This document shows positions 25,128 through 31,449 of a DNA stretch of 34,436 nt, piece after piece; positions within the stretch are counted from its first letter, which is position 1, and each line of letters opens with the position of its first letter. The DNA comes from an uncultured Clostridia bacterium. Lineage in GTDB: Bacteria; Bacillota; Clostridia; Oscillospirales; Ruminococcaceae. The translations under genes and the position numbers were made by a program. Location: the NCBI GenBank assembly GCA_947166515.1, contig CAMVEM010000008.1, forward strand, positions 1 through 34,436, in the 5' to 3' direction. The notes under the pieces are model-generated. The model saw only the letters and a program-made list of their open reading frames with translations, made no database searches and was not told where the DNA came from.

Positions 25128-25191
25128 TAGTATTTTACTCCTGTTTGGGTTATTTCCTTATCGTAAGAACTAACGATCGGGAGCCTTGTTA

Positions 25192-26112
25192 TTAACTGTT
25201 GGTTTCTCTGATATGGAATCTGAGCAAGCTTTCTATCTCCTGCAAGCGGGGCGGGTCGAGCTGCATGGGATACCGTGATATTGCGACACCCGCGCAGGCA
25301 CTTGCAAACCGCACAAGGTCATTGTCGCTCATACCCTTTGCCAACGCGTAGGCGCATCCTGCTTTGAATGTATCTCCCGCGCCGAGCGTGCTTGCGACAT
25401 CAACGCGAAACGGCTGAAATGTCCTGACAGGCTCGCCTTTTCTGCCGTAAAAAAGTGCGTTACCGCCGTTTGTTATGATAGTCAGCCCGTCTGTATTTTC
25501 TGCATAGCGAGTGAACATTTCCTCGCGGCTCACATCGCCATAGTGCATTTTAAGTCCGTCGCCGGAGATGACATCAACGGCCGCGTGACGGTGGATATAG
25601 CTGTCGTATTTGCAGTCGATTGTAACATAGGGCTTTCCGAGCCGCACGCACATTTCAGCAGCAGCCTGTGAATCCTCACCGAAGAAGGCGTCGATCGCAG
25701 CAAAGTCACACCATTCAATATCGCGCTCTTTCGGCGGGTTCCATTGCTTCACGCCGCCGTTGTAGTATTCCCCGAAGAAATGACCGAACCTGCCGAACGG
25801 AGTGCGGTCACTGCCGGAAATAAGAACATAGTCTTCAAGTCCCTCAAAACTGTCGTCAAAGGTCAATGAGCTGAGATCGACAGTTTTATTTTTGTAGAAA
25901 TCCCGCGCGAGCTGTGCCGTGCTTCTCCCAATATGTGTACCGTCAATCCTGATATCCGCGCCGAGGGATGACAGCACAGTCGCGCAGGTGCCGGTCTCAC
26001 CGCCGATAAAGCGTGCACACTGCTCAATCTCGCTGTACTCGTCGGGCTTCAGAAATGCATTAAGCTTGAAGCTGTTCGAACCACAGATCATGCCGTAAAG
26101 ATATATTTTCAT
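25192..26112 (-). CDS. PfkB-family carbohydrate kinase
   Basis: The 306-residue sugar or nucleoside kinase of the ribokinase fold has the PfkB signature 2 block STLGAGDTFKAGCAYALAKG with catalytic Asp247 in GAGD, and an anion-hole Thr-Leu-Gly before it. The N-terminal glycine pair region (GGETGTCATVLSSLGA) corresponds to signature 1. The phosphate acceptor is not known. AGGAGG eight bases upstream supports the ATG, which overlaps the stop of the preceding remnant by four bases (ATGA), so it was the third gene of a TetR-racemase-kinase string. Confidence 0.88.
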   Translation of the reverse strand: MKIYLYGMICGSNSFKLNAFLKPDEYSEIEQCARFIGGETGTCATVLSSLGADIRIDGTHIGRSTAQLARDFYKNKTVDLSSLTFDDSFEGLEDYVLISGSDRTPFGRFGHFFGEYYNGGVKQWNPPKERDIEWCDFAAIDAFFGEDSQAAAEMCVRLGKPYVTIDCKYDSYIHRHAAVDVISGDGLKMHYGDVSREEMFTRYAENTDGLTIITNGGNALFYGRKGEPVRTFQPFRVDVASTLGAGDTFKAGCAYALAKGMSDNDLVRFASACAGVAISRYPMQLDPPRLQEIESLLRFHIRETNS

Positions 26113-26216
26113 TGCGTCTGTCCTCCTATTATTTTCATTACTTTCGTGTTATCATCTTTGTAATACATAACCGTCGATTCGGGGCCTGTACCGCCGATAA
26201 GTCCTATTTTTTTCAT
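26109..26216 (-). pseudogene. Aspartate/glutamate racemase-family 5' fragment fused to a foreign tail
   Basis: From ATG 26216 the frame reads MKKIGLIGGTGPESTVMYYK, the start of an Asp/Glu racemase (the GGTGPEST block of the first active-site strand). After about 21 residues it changes into DNTKVMKIIGGQTQ and stops, overlapping the PfkB start by ATGA. The racemase body is gone; the tail carries the ribosome binding site of the kinase gene and may be the end of the gene that used to precede it. No enzyme activity is expected. Confidence 0.7.
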
Positions 26217-26571
26217 ATCTGATCCATCCCGTAGGTCTTGATAAAATGTCTGCTGAACGCTTCTATCTGCGCTATTGCGTCGTCGGTTTTCTCCGGCTCG
26301 CGGCTGCACAGGTGAATGAGCGCGGAGACCGGCGCGGTGTACTCAAGTGCGAGCATTTCCGGATCGTCTTTTTCAGCAGGCCTTTGTTCATCATTCCCTC
26401 AAAGATGCAAGTGAACATTTCCTTCGTTCCGGTCAGAAAATGCTTGTACATTGATGATTTGGCAAGTCCGAGAGATGCGGTGAGTTCCCGGATATTTGTG
26501 CCTGCATAGCCGTTCTGTGAGAACTGTTCAAGTGCCGCCATAAGAATTCTGTCTCTTGTATCTTTAGCCAT
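26213..26571 (-). pseudogene. TetR-family regulator with internal deletion and one frameshift
   Basis: ATG 26571 has GGGAGGT upstream. The HTH reads RDRILMAALEQFSQNGYAGT and LGLAKSSMYKHF, then jumps to TGTKEMFTCIFEGMMNKGLLKK, which normally lies about 70 residues later. In the A5 run behind it one A seems missing: the ORF track frame degenerates, while the other frame continues DDPEMLALEYTAPVSALIHL and then CSREPEKTDD and ends with TGA at 26213-26215, overlapping the next ATG (ATGA). The DNA-binding domain could still be made, but the ligand-binding domain is mostly lost. Confidence 0.8.
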
Positions 26572-26594
26572 AATTACCTCCCGCATCGCAAATG

Positions 26595-26648
26595 TGACCG
26601 TCCGTTCACTTTATCTATATTATAGCGAACGATCGGTCACTTGTCGAG
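26595..26648 (-). promoter_or_regulatory. Promoter and twin operators of the tetR-type gene
   Basis: Minus strand TCGACA (26643-26648), 17-base spacer, TATAAT (26620-26625). Two imperfect 16-bp palindromes lie on it: GTGACCGTCCGTTCAC (26595-26610), over the transcription start, and GCGAACGATCGGTCAC (26626-26641), filling the spacer. Read in opposite directions they match at 13 of 16 positions. This is a textbook TetR autoregulation site. Confidence 0.7.
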
Positions 26649-26703
26649 TACTTTTTTATGATAATTGCTTATTATTCACTTTGATTTTTAAATCTTTTGA
26701 CAA

Positions 26704-26890
26704 ACCCTCATATGGGAAGCACATACAGACAGCGACGGTGAGTACACAAAGCATGAAGGATACTGGGTATTCTATTCCGACGGAAAAGGATGAAAATACC
26801 AATCCCAAGACCGGCGTTGGTATAGGTTTCTCGGTTTTGCTCGCAGCAGGCGCCGCAATGCTCTGTGTTGTTTCAAGAAAGCGCAGATAA
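26704..26890 (+). pseudogene. Sortase-anchored surface protein, 3' remnant with NPKTG, frameshifted
   Basis: One frame reads LIWEAHTDSDGEYTKHEGYW and VFYSDGKG then stop (TGA 26791-26793); another frame takes over as DENTNPKTGVGIGFSVLL and AAGAAMLCVVSRKRR-stop (26890). NPKTG, hydrophobic helix and RKRR tail make a class of cell-wall sorting signal. One surplus base in aaaagg (about 26784-26789) separates the frames. No promoter, signal peptide or ribosome binding site is present. The remnant is 3' only, facing the bidirectional terminator at 26925-26958. Confidence 0.7.
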
Positions 26891-26924
26891 GAGCGCGTTG
26901 ACAGTTATAACCATGGGCAATATA

Positions 26925-26960
26925 AAAGGCCGCACATCATTACCGGTGTACGGCCTTTTT
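26925..26960. terminator. Bidirectional terminator at the end of the partner-switch/PII operon
   Basis: AAAGGCCG/CGGCCTTT (8 bp) with an inner CAC/GTG pairing, T5 on plus and an A/T-rich flank on minus. It ends the long minus-strand operon from 33576. Confidence 0.75.
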
Positions 26961-27016
26961 GTGTCAGGTATATATCATCCGGATCTTAACATCGCGCAGT
27001 GCTTATTCAAGTCAGA

Positions 27017-27328
27017 CTATTGCAGCCCGACTGTTTTGTTGACAGGGAGCGAAAAGGCTATACCTTGTCCCTCAGCATTCATTCCTGACGCGCTGTAAAC
27101 TGCTGTCATTACAGCATCCTTTATATCCGCAGGAACAAGTATCATAACAACTTCCTTGTCAGGATGCACCGTGATCTTGAACAGCTCCTCGGCTTCTTTT
27201 CCCGCAGTACCGCGGGCGCGTATTACAGTGCCGCCGCGGGCGCCTGCTTCTCTTGCCGCGTCCATTACGGTCTCGGAAAATCCGGCATTTATGATACAGA
27301 ATATCATTTCATATTTATTGTCGCTCAT
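27017..27328 (-). CDS. PII-like (GlnB-fold) protein 1
   Basis: The 103-residue protein has a ferredoxin-like beta-alpha-beta repeat: EMIFCIINAGFSETVMDAAR, then GARGGTVIRARGTAG, FKITVHPDKEVVMILVP and DIKDAVMTAVYSASG. RGTxGKEAEELF...KE is the signature seen in PII-like proteins. The T-loop tyrosine of GlnB/GlnK is missing, so uridylylation is unlikely; binding of a nucleotide between subunits is plausible. Its ATG overlaps the stop of the second PII-like gene (ATGA). It lies last in the operon behind the DUF1538 membrane protein, which it may gate as GlnK gates AmtB (inference). Confidence 0.8.
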   Translation of the reverse strand: MSDNKYEMIFCIINAGFSETVMDAAREAGARGGTVIRARGTAGKEAEELFKITVHPDKEVVMILVPADIKDAVMTAVYSASGMNAEGQGIAFSLPVNKTVGLQ

Positions 27329-27717
27329 TTAGCAAATCCCCCGTTTACCGTATTTGTGGCATTGCACAGAAAGGCGTACACCGATGTACCTATAATACTC
27401 GAAAAAGGTACGGATACCGCTACGCCTTTTCCTCCCCTTATCTTGCGAAATTTCTGCCCGAGCATGTACGTCAGGTCATCGAGCTTATCGGAACGCACAA
27501 CACTGAATATCACAGCCTTATCGGTATCGGCGACGCCGAGATAATCGAGGATGTCCGCCTTTGCTGTACCGCGCGCAGGCATTGTCAGCTGAAAATTCAC
27601 TTCGTATGACTGTATGAGGTCGGCATAGAATTCGGATTTGTTTTTTTCAACTATCGTTATCAGGAGCTCCAGCTTTATCGGAGCTTTATTGTTTGTATCA
27701 GAGCCTTTACTATTCAA
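27325..27717 (-). CDS. PII-like protein 2
   Basis: The 130-residue protein has a polar N-terminal extension (about 15 residues) and the same fold as its neighbour: IKLELLITIVEKNKSEFYAD, QLTMPARGTAKADIL, DKAVIFSVVRSDKLDD and GKGVAVSVPFSSIIG. It is diverged from PII-like 1 and lacks its KEAEELF segment. The start is TTG 27717 behind GGGGGC, 12 bases after the DUF1538 stop; an upstream alternative is not available. Two unlike PII proteins next to one membrane protein suggest a hetero-oligomer or two signals. Confidence 0.72.
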   Translation of the reverse strand: MNSKGSDTNNKAPIKLELLITIVEKNKSEFYADLIQSYEVNFQLTMPARGTAKADILDYLGVADTDKAVIFSVVRSDKLDDLTYMLGQKFRKIRGGKGVAVSVPFSSIIGTSVYAFLCNATNTVNGGFAK

Positions 27718-27729
27718 AATGAAGCCCCC

Positions 27730-29259
27730 TTAATCAAAATATAGTATCTGCATATCGTCGGATGACATAATACGGTTCATTGCAACGCGTCTTCTCACAC
27801 GCTCTGACACTACAGCCTTGAAACCGAGAGCCTGTATTGTTATCAGCGGGGTCATAGCTACCATGGCAACTACTCCGAACGCGCTCGAAAGCACATTTTC
27901 GGAACCGTTCAGAGCCATGCACGCGCCTATCGCGAGCGGAAGTATAAAGCTCGATGTGAGAGGACCGCTGGCAACTCCGCCGGAATCGAACGCGATCGCG
28001 GTATAGAGTTTAGGGACGAAGAACGAAAGTCCCAACGAAACAAGGTAGCCGGGTATCAGATAGTAGAGCACGGAGAAACCGAAAATTATGCGTATTACGG
28101 AAAGTCCGATAGATACGCCTACACCGATCGACAGCGCAAGCAACATTTGACGCTTTGTGACCGAGCCGGTTGTCACATCCTCGACCTGCTTGTTCAGGAC
28201 ATGCACTGCGGGCTCCGCGAGAACTACCACCATACCGATGACGAACGCAAATACCGTCAACGGGATATTCCCGCTCTCCGCAAGCTGATATCCGAGCTTA
28301 TAGCCTATCGGCATAAATCCTATGGTCGCGGCAGCTAAGAAAATAACAAGTCCGACAAAGGTGTTGCAGATACCTATGAAGATCTGTACCAGCTTTTTTT
28401 TCGGGAGCTTCAAAACAGCTAATTGCAGGATCGTAAAAGATATTATCAGTAAGATGAGCGAATTGCCAACATCGGTCATTATCTCAATAAATGTATCAAG
28501 CAGCTTTTCACCGAGATGCGCTTTTACCGAATAATCCGGTATCTCATATGTAAGCCCCTCGCCATGGGAGAAAAGAGACAGCATCATCACCGCGATTACG
28601 GGACCTACCGAACACAGCGCGATAAGCCCGAAGCTGTTTTCGTCAGAATTTCTGCCGCCTATCGTCATTGATATGCCTATACCGAGCGCCATGATAAATG
28701 GCACCGTGATAGGTCCGGTCGTGACGCCGCCGGAATCAAATCCCAGCGGCAGCAGCGCACCTTTCGACTGCTCAAGAAGCATTGCCGCCACAGCAAACAG
28801 CATCATATAGAAAAACAGCAGAAATGGTGTTATATCCTTTTTCAGAACTATTTTCAGAACTCCGAGAAGCAGGAATACACCGACGCCTACCCCGACGAAG
28901 CCTATCAGCATTGTGCCGTCCATTACCGCGCTTACCTGTCCCGCGAGCACAGAAAGATCGGGCTCGGCTATAGTTATCAGAAGTCCCATAACAAAGCTTA
29001 CCGCAAGCAGTACTCCAATTTTCCGGGATTTGGTAAGGCCCTCTCCGACGTGCTCGCCCATAGGCGTCATAGCCATATCCGCGCCGAGATTGAACAGTGC
29101 AATACCGAGTATCAGGAAAAACGCGGAGATACCGAATACTGTCATTTCTTCCGTTGTAAGCGTCACAAGCGGAGTATATGCCGTTATCAGCACTATCAAA
29201 GATATGGGCATTACGGAAATAACAGCTTCATAGATCTTTATAGCAAGAGCTTTTCCCAT
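27730..29259 (-). CDS. DUF1538 membrane protein with two direct 250-residue repeats
   Basis: The 509-residue integral membrane protein has about 12-14 helices. The two halves repeat at a distance of exactly 250 residues: ITIAEPDLSVLAGQV (96-109) versus VVLAEPAVHVLNKQV (346-359), and GFDSGGVTTGPITVPFI (173-189) versus AFDSGGVASGPLTSSFI (423-439). The FDSGGVxxGPxT loops are probably re-entrant and may line a substrate path, as in other duplicated transporters. DUF1538 has no proven function; neighbouring PII-like genes are a recurring context in my memory of such loci. AAGGAG six bases before the ATG is strong. It follows the STAS/ATPase genes by 40 bases, probably in the same transcript. Confidence 0.85.
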   Translation of the reverse strand: MGKALAIKIYEAVISVMPISLIVLITAYTPLVTLTTEEMTVFGISAFFLILGIALFNLGADMAMTPMGEHVGEGLTKSRKIGVLLAVSFVMGLLITIAEPDLSVLAGQVSAVMDGTMLIGFVGVGVGVFLLLGVLKIVLKKDITPFLLFFYMMLFAVAAMLLEQSKGALLPLGFDSGGVTTGPITVPFIMALGIGISMTIGGRNSDENSFGLIALCSVGPVIAVMMLSLFSHGEGLTYEIPDYSVKAHLGEKLLDTFIEIMTDVGNSLILLIISFTILQLAVLKLPKKKLVQIFIGICNTFVGLVIFLAAATIGFMPIGYKLGYQLAESGNIPLTVFAFVIGMVVVLAEPAVHVLNKQVEDVTTGSVTKRQMLLALSIGVGVSIGLSVIRIIFGFSVLYYLIPGYLVSLGLSFFVPKLYTAIAFDSGGVASGPLTSSFILPLAIGACMALNGSENVLSSAFGVVAMVAMTPLITIQALGFKAVVSERVRRRVAMNRIMSSDDMQILYFD

Positions 29260-29299
29260 TTATTCTCCTTCTCTCAACATCAAAAAAATTTTTTTTGGA

Positions 29300-29911
29300 T
29301 CAGAACTTCTTCTTGACCGTTATCTCTACTTTTCCGCTGATTATGCCTACAGTAACATCATCGGCAAGTTTTGCAATTATTGAACGTTCGAGTTCATCCC
29401 ATTTTGCAGGGTTATTCTCCGCCTTTTTCTTGTATGAAAGCAGCGACCATTCGCTTGAATAACCGACAGGATCCTGATACGCTCCCATTTCTATAAAATC
29501 AAGAGGAGCCGGATCATAAACGACATCTCCGCTCACACCATTTGAAAGGGCATAATTTGCCAGCATGACCTCGGCAGCGATCTTTATCTTGTTCATGATC
29601 CCGACTGCCGCGGCATTCCTTCCGGACTTTGAGACTTTCAGTATTTCCTCTCTGTCAAGACTCGAAAGAAGGTCTTCCGCTTCAACTACCGAGTGGATCT
29701 CAAAACTCTTGTTTTCTGCTTCTATCCAGAATTCTCCCTTTCCATATATCAACAGGTTGGGCAGCATACCCACAAGTTCTTCACAAAGAAGCATAAGCTT
29801 GAGCGTCTGCTTTTCGTCAAGGCCACAGTATTGTGCAGCTTTCTCCGCGAGCGTGTTTATGCCCGCTAAACCGGTTACAGCCTTTTCAAATTTGTAAACA
29901 TCCGTTTTCAT
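29300..29911 (-). CDS. Degenerate ATPase-like (anti-sigma-like) protein
   Basis: The 203-residue soluble protein has, at residues 36-90, a helix-strand pattern LKLMLLCEELVGMLPNLLI then GKGEFWIEAENKSFEIHSVV that parallels the N-box region of RsbW/SpoIIAB kinases, but the Mg2+-binding Asn is Met49, the G1 Asp is absent and there is no G2 loop. The C-terminal hundred residues are not recognised. AAGAGGTAA before ATG. It sits between the STAS genes (17-base gap) and the DUF1538 gene (40-base gap). It may be a non-catalytic binding partner for one STAS protein. The assignment is by position and pattern only. Confidence 0.5.
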   Translation of the reverse strand: MKTDVYKFEKAVTGLAGINTLAEKAAQYCGLDEKQTLKLMLLCEELVGMLPNLLIYGKGEFWIEAENKSFEIHSVVEAEDLLSSLDREEILKVSKSGRNAAAVGIMNKIKIAAEVMLANYALSNGVSGDVVYDPAPLDFIEMGAYQDPVGYSSEWSLLSYKKKAENNPAKWDELERSIIAKLADDVTVGIISGKVEITVKKKF

Positions 29912-29928
29912 ACATTACCTCTTATATT

Positions 29929-30249
29929 TTACATTTCAATTGTCAGTATATCAACATAACCTGTAACATCCAGCGTTTCATATACTGTTTCCGTTGGTTT
30001 TCTGATAACAATGTCAGAGTAACCCGGCATCTTATTCTTGAACAATTTATAAAGATCAAGCAATACCCTGAGCCCCGCAGATGATATATATGTCAGGTCC
30101 TGAAAATCAAAAACAATTTTTGTGATCCCGTCCAGCGAGCACTTTATTTCCTCCCGGAATTCGGATGAATTGTCGGCATCTATCCTGCCGTTGGCTACTA
30201 CTGTCAGAACGTCATTGTCTTTTGTTTTGGTAAGAATAAGATCATTCAT
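29929..30249 (-). CDS. STAS-domain anti-sigma factor antagonist-like protein 1
   Basis: The 106-residue protein has a STAS domain throughout: DNDVLTVVANGRIDADNSSE, IVFDFQDLTYISSAGLRVLL with the likely phospho-acceptor serine in ISSAG. The ORF track starts 11 codons too early; ATG 30249 with AAAGGAGC upstream matches the start of its two paralogues. A kinase of the RsbW type would phosphorylate the serine and the PP2C phosphatase at 31436-33106 would remove it. It is the third of three tandem paralogous STAS genes. Confidence 0.88.
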   Translation of the reverse strand: MNDLILTKTKDNDVLTVVANGRIDADNSSEFREEIKCSLDGITKIVFDFQDLTYISSAGLRVLLDLYKLFKNKMPGYSDIVIRKPTETVYETLDVTGYVDILTIEM

Positions 30250-30271
30250 TTTCTGCTCCTTTTGAATCTGT

Positions 30272-30583
30272 TTATTTCTCAATATTCAGTATGTCCAAAA
30301 AGCCTGTAACCTCAAGCACCTCGGTAACAAGATCAGTCGGTTTTCTGATGATGAGTCTGCCATTGACTTCACCCATTTTCCTTTGTAATTTAAGAATTAC
30401 ACGCAGTGCCGAGGAAGAAATATAGCTTACCTTTTCGAAATCAAGTACAAGTTTTGTAATGCCGTCAAGCGAAGGACTTACTTCTGCGTCAAACTTGGGC
30501 GTAGTGTCAGTATCTATCCTGCCCTCCGCAAACACTGTCAGCACATCATGTTCTTTCTGTTTTTTTATTGTCAGTTCATCCAT
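30272..30583 (-). CDS. STAS-domain anti-sigma factor antagonist-like protein 2
   Basis: This 103-residue paralogue of its neighbours reads KEHDVLTVFAEGRIDTDTTP and LVLDFEKVSYISSSALRVIL. The phospho-site block is SSSAL instead of SSAGL: the conserved glycine is alanine, while a serine remains in place. It might bind another partner or be regulated differently. The start is ATG 30583 behind GGGAGT. It is 22 bases upstream of STAS 1. Confidence 0.88.
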   Translation of the reverse strand: MDELTIKKQKEHDVLTVFAEGRIDTDTTPKFDAEVSPSLDGITKLVLDFEKVSYISSSALRVILKLQRKMGEVNGRLIIRKPTDLVTEVLEVTGFLDILNIEK

Positions 30584-30602
30584 AATATTTACTCCCTTAG
30601 TA

Positions 30603-30622
30603 AATCCGACCCGGAGTCGGAT
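30603..30622. other. Intercistronic hairpin between STAS 3 and STAS 2
   Basis: ATCCGAC/GTCGGAT (7 bp, loop of 5) in the 71-base gap between the two genes, without a T run. It may be an mRNA processing or stability element that sets expression ratios. Confidence 0.5.
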
Positions 30623-30654
30623 CAATTATTATCACATGTTCCGTTCAGTACTTT

Positions 30655-30969
30655 TCAGTTTTCGATATTGTACAGATCTGCTATTCCGGTAACCTCCAAC
30701 GCTTCAAACACAATTTCAGTGGGCTTTCTGATCACAAGATCGGTTACGGCGTTTTCGGTCATACATTTAAAAACATCGAGTAACACACGAAGTCCCGCGG
30801 ATGATATGTAGATGAGTTTTTCAAGATCAAACACAAGCTTGTTCACATCGTTCAGATACGGTTTTACCTCTTCGCTGAACTGTGGCGAGTTCTGATTGTC
30901 GATCCTGCCCTCCGCAAATACCGTCAGCACGTTATTTTCCTGCTTTCTTCTGATGATAAGATCTTCCAT
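30655..30969 (-). CDS. STAS-domain anti-sigma factor antagonist-like protein 3
   Basis: The 104-residue first STAS gene of the triplet in transcription order reads QENNVLTVFAEGRIDNQNSP, LVFDLEKLIYISSAGLRVLL and ends VTGIADLYNIEN, matching STAS 1 and 2 over the full length. ISSAG provides the phospho-acceptor serine. ATG 30969 with AAAGGAG upstream is chosen over the longer ORF start. It lies 51 bases behind the canonical RsbW-like kinase, the expected partner. Confidence 0.9.
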   Translation of the reverse strand: MEDLIIRRKQENNVLTVFAEGRIDNQNSPQFSEEVKPYLNDVNKLVFDLEKLIYISSAGLRVLLDVFKCMTENAVTDLVIRKPTEIVFEALEVTGIADLYNIEN

Positions 30970-31020
30970 AGTAATAACTCCTTTTTGATTATTTTCAGGG
31001 GATTTCTCCCATTCATACAT

Positions 31021-31449
31021 TTATTGATTTATGAGCAGTTTTCTCATAACAAGTATATTGCACCCGTCACGATATTCATACGAAACATTATCCATATTCT
31101 TTTTGGTGAGGAATATCCCGAGACCACCTATCTTCCTCTCACTCGGAGGAAGCTTGACATTCGGGTCGTCCCTCGAAAGAGGATCATACCGCACGCCGTG
31201 ATCGATGAATGTGATCTCAGCCACGGGCGGCTCTCCGGATATGACCGTTTTTATCTGTACTGTACCGGTTCCGGGCGCATAGGCGTAACTTGCGATATTC
31301 ACAAATATTTCCTCGACTGCGAGCTCGATCTGGAGCTGTGTTTTCATAGGGCAGCCGACGGCTTCAAGCTGTTCGTCTATAAACGATATGACCGTTCTTA
31401 ATTTAACAGCCTCAGCTTCGATTTCAAGTTCATTTTTAATCAGTTTCAT
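31021..31449 (-). CDS. RsbW-like serine kinase/anti-sigma factor (HATPase)
   Basis: The 142-residue GHKL ATPase has an intact nucleotide site: N box IELAVEEIFVNIASYAY (Glu46/Glu47, Asn51), G1 IDHGVRYDP (Asp83, Gly85) and G2 IGGLGIFL (108-111). Family members bind a target when the STAS antagonist is phosphorylated and release it otherwise. Its ATG lies inside the end of the phosphatase gene (14-base overlap), implying coupled synthesis. No sigma factor gene is near, so its target could be a distant sigma factor or another protein. Confidence 0.9.
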   Translation of the reverse strand: MKLIKNELEIEAEAVKLRTVISFIDEQLEAVGCPMKTQLQIELAVEEIFVNIASYAYAPGTGTVQIKTVISGEPPVAEITFIDHGVRYDPLSRDDPNVKLPPSERKIGGLGIFLTKKNMDNVSYEYRDGCNILVMRKLLINQ

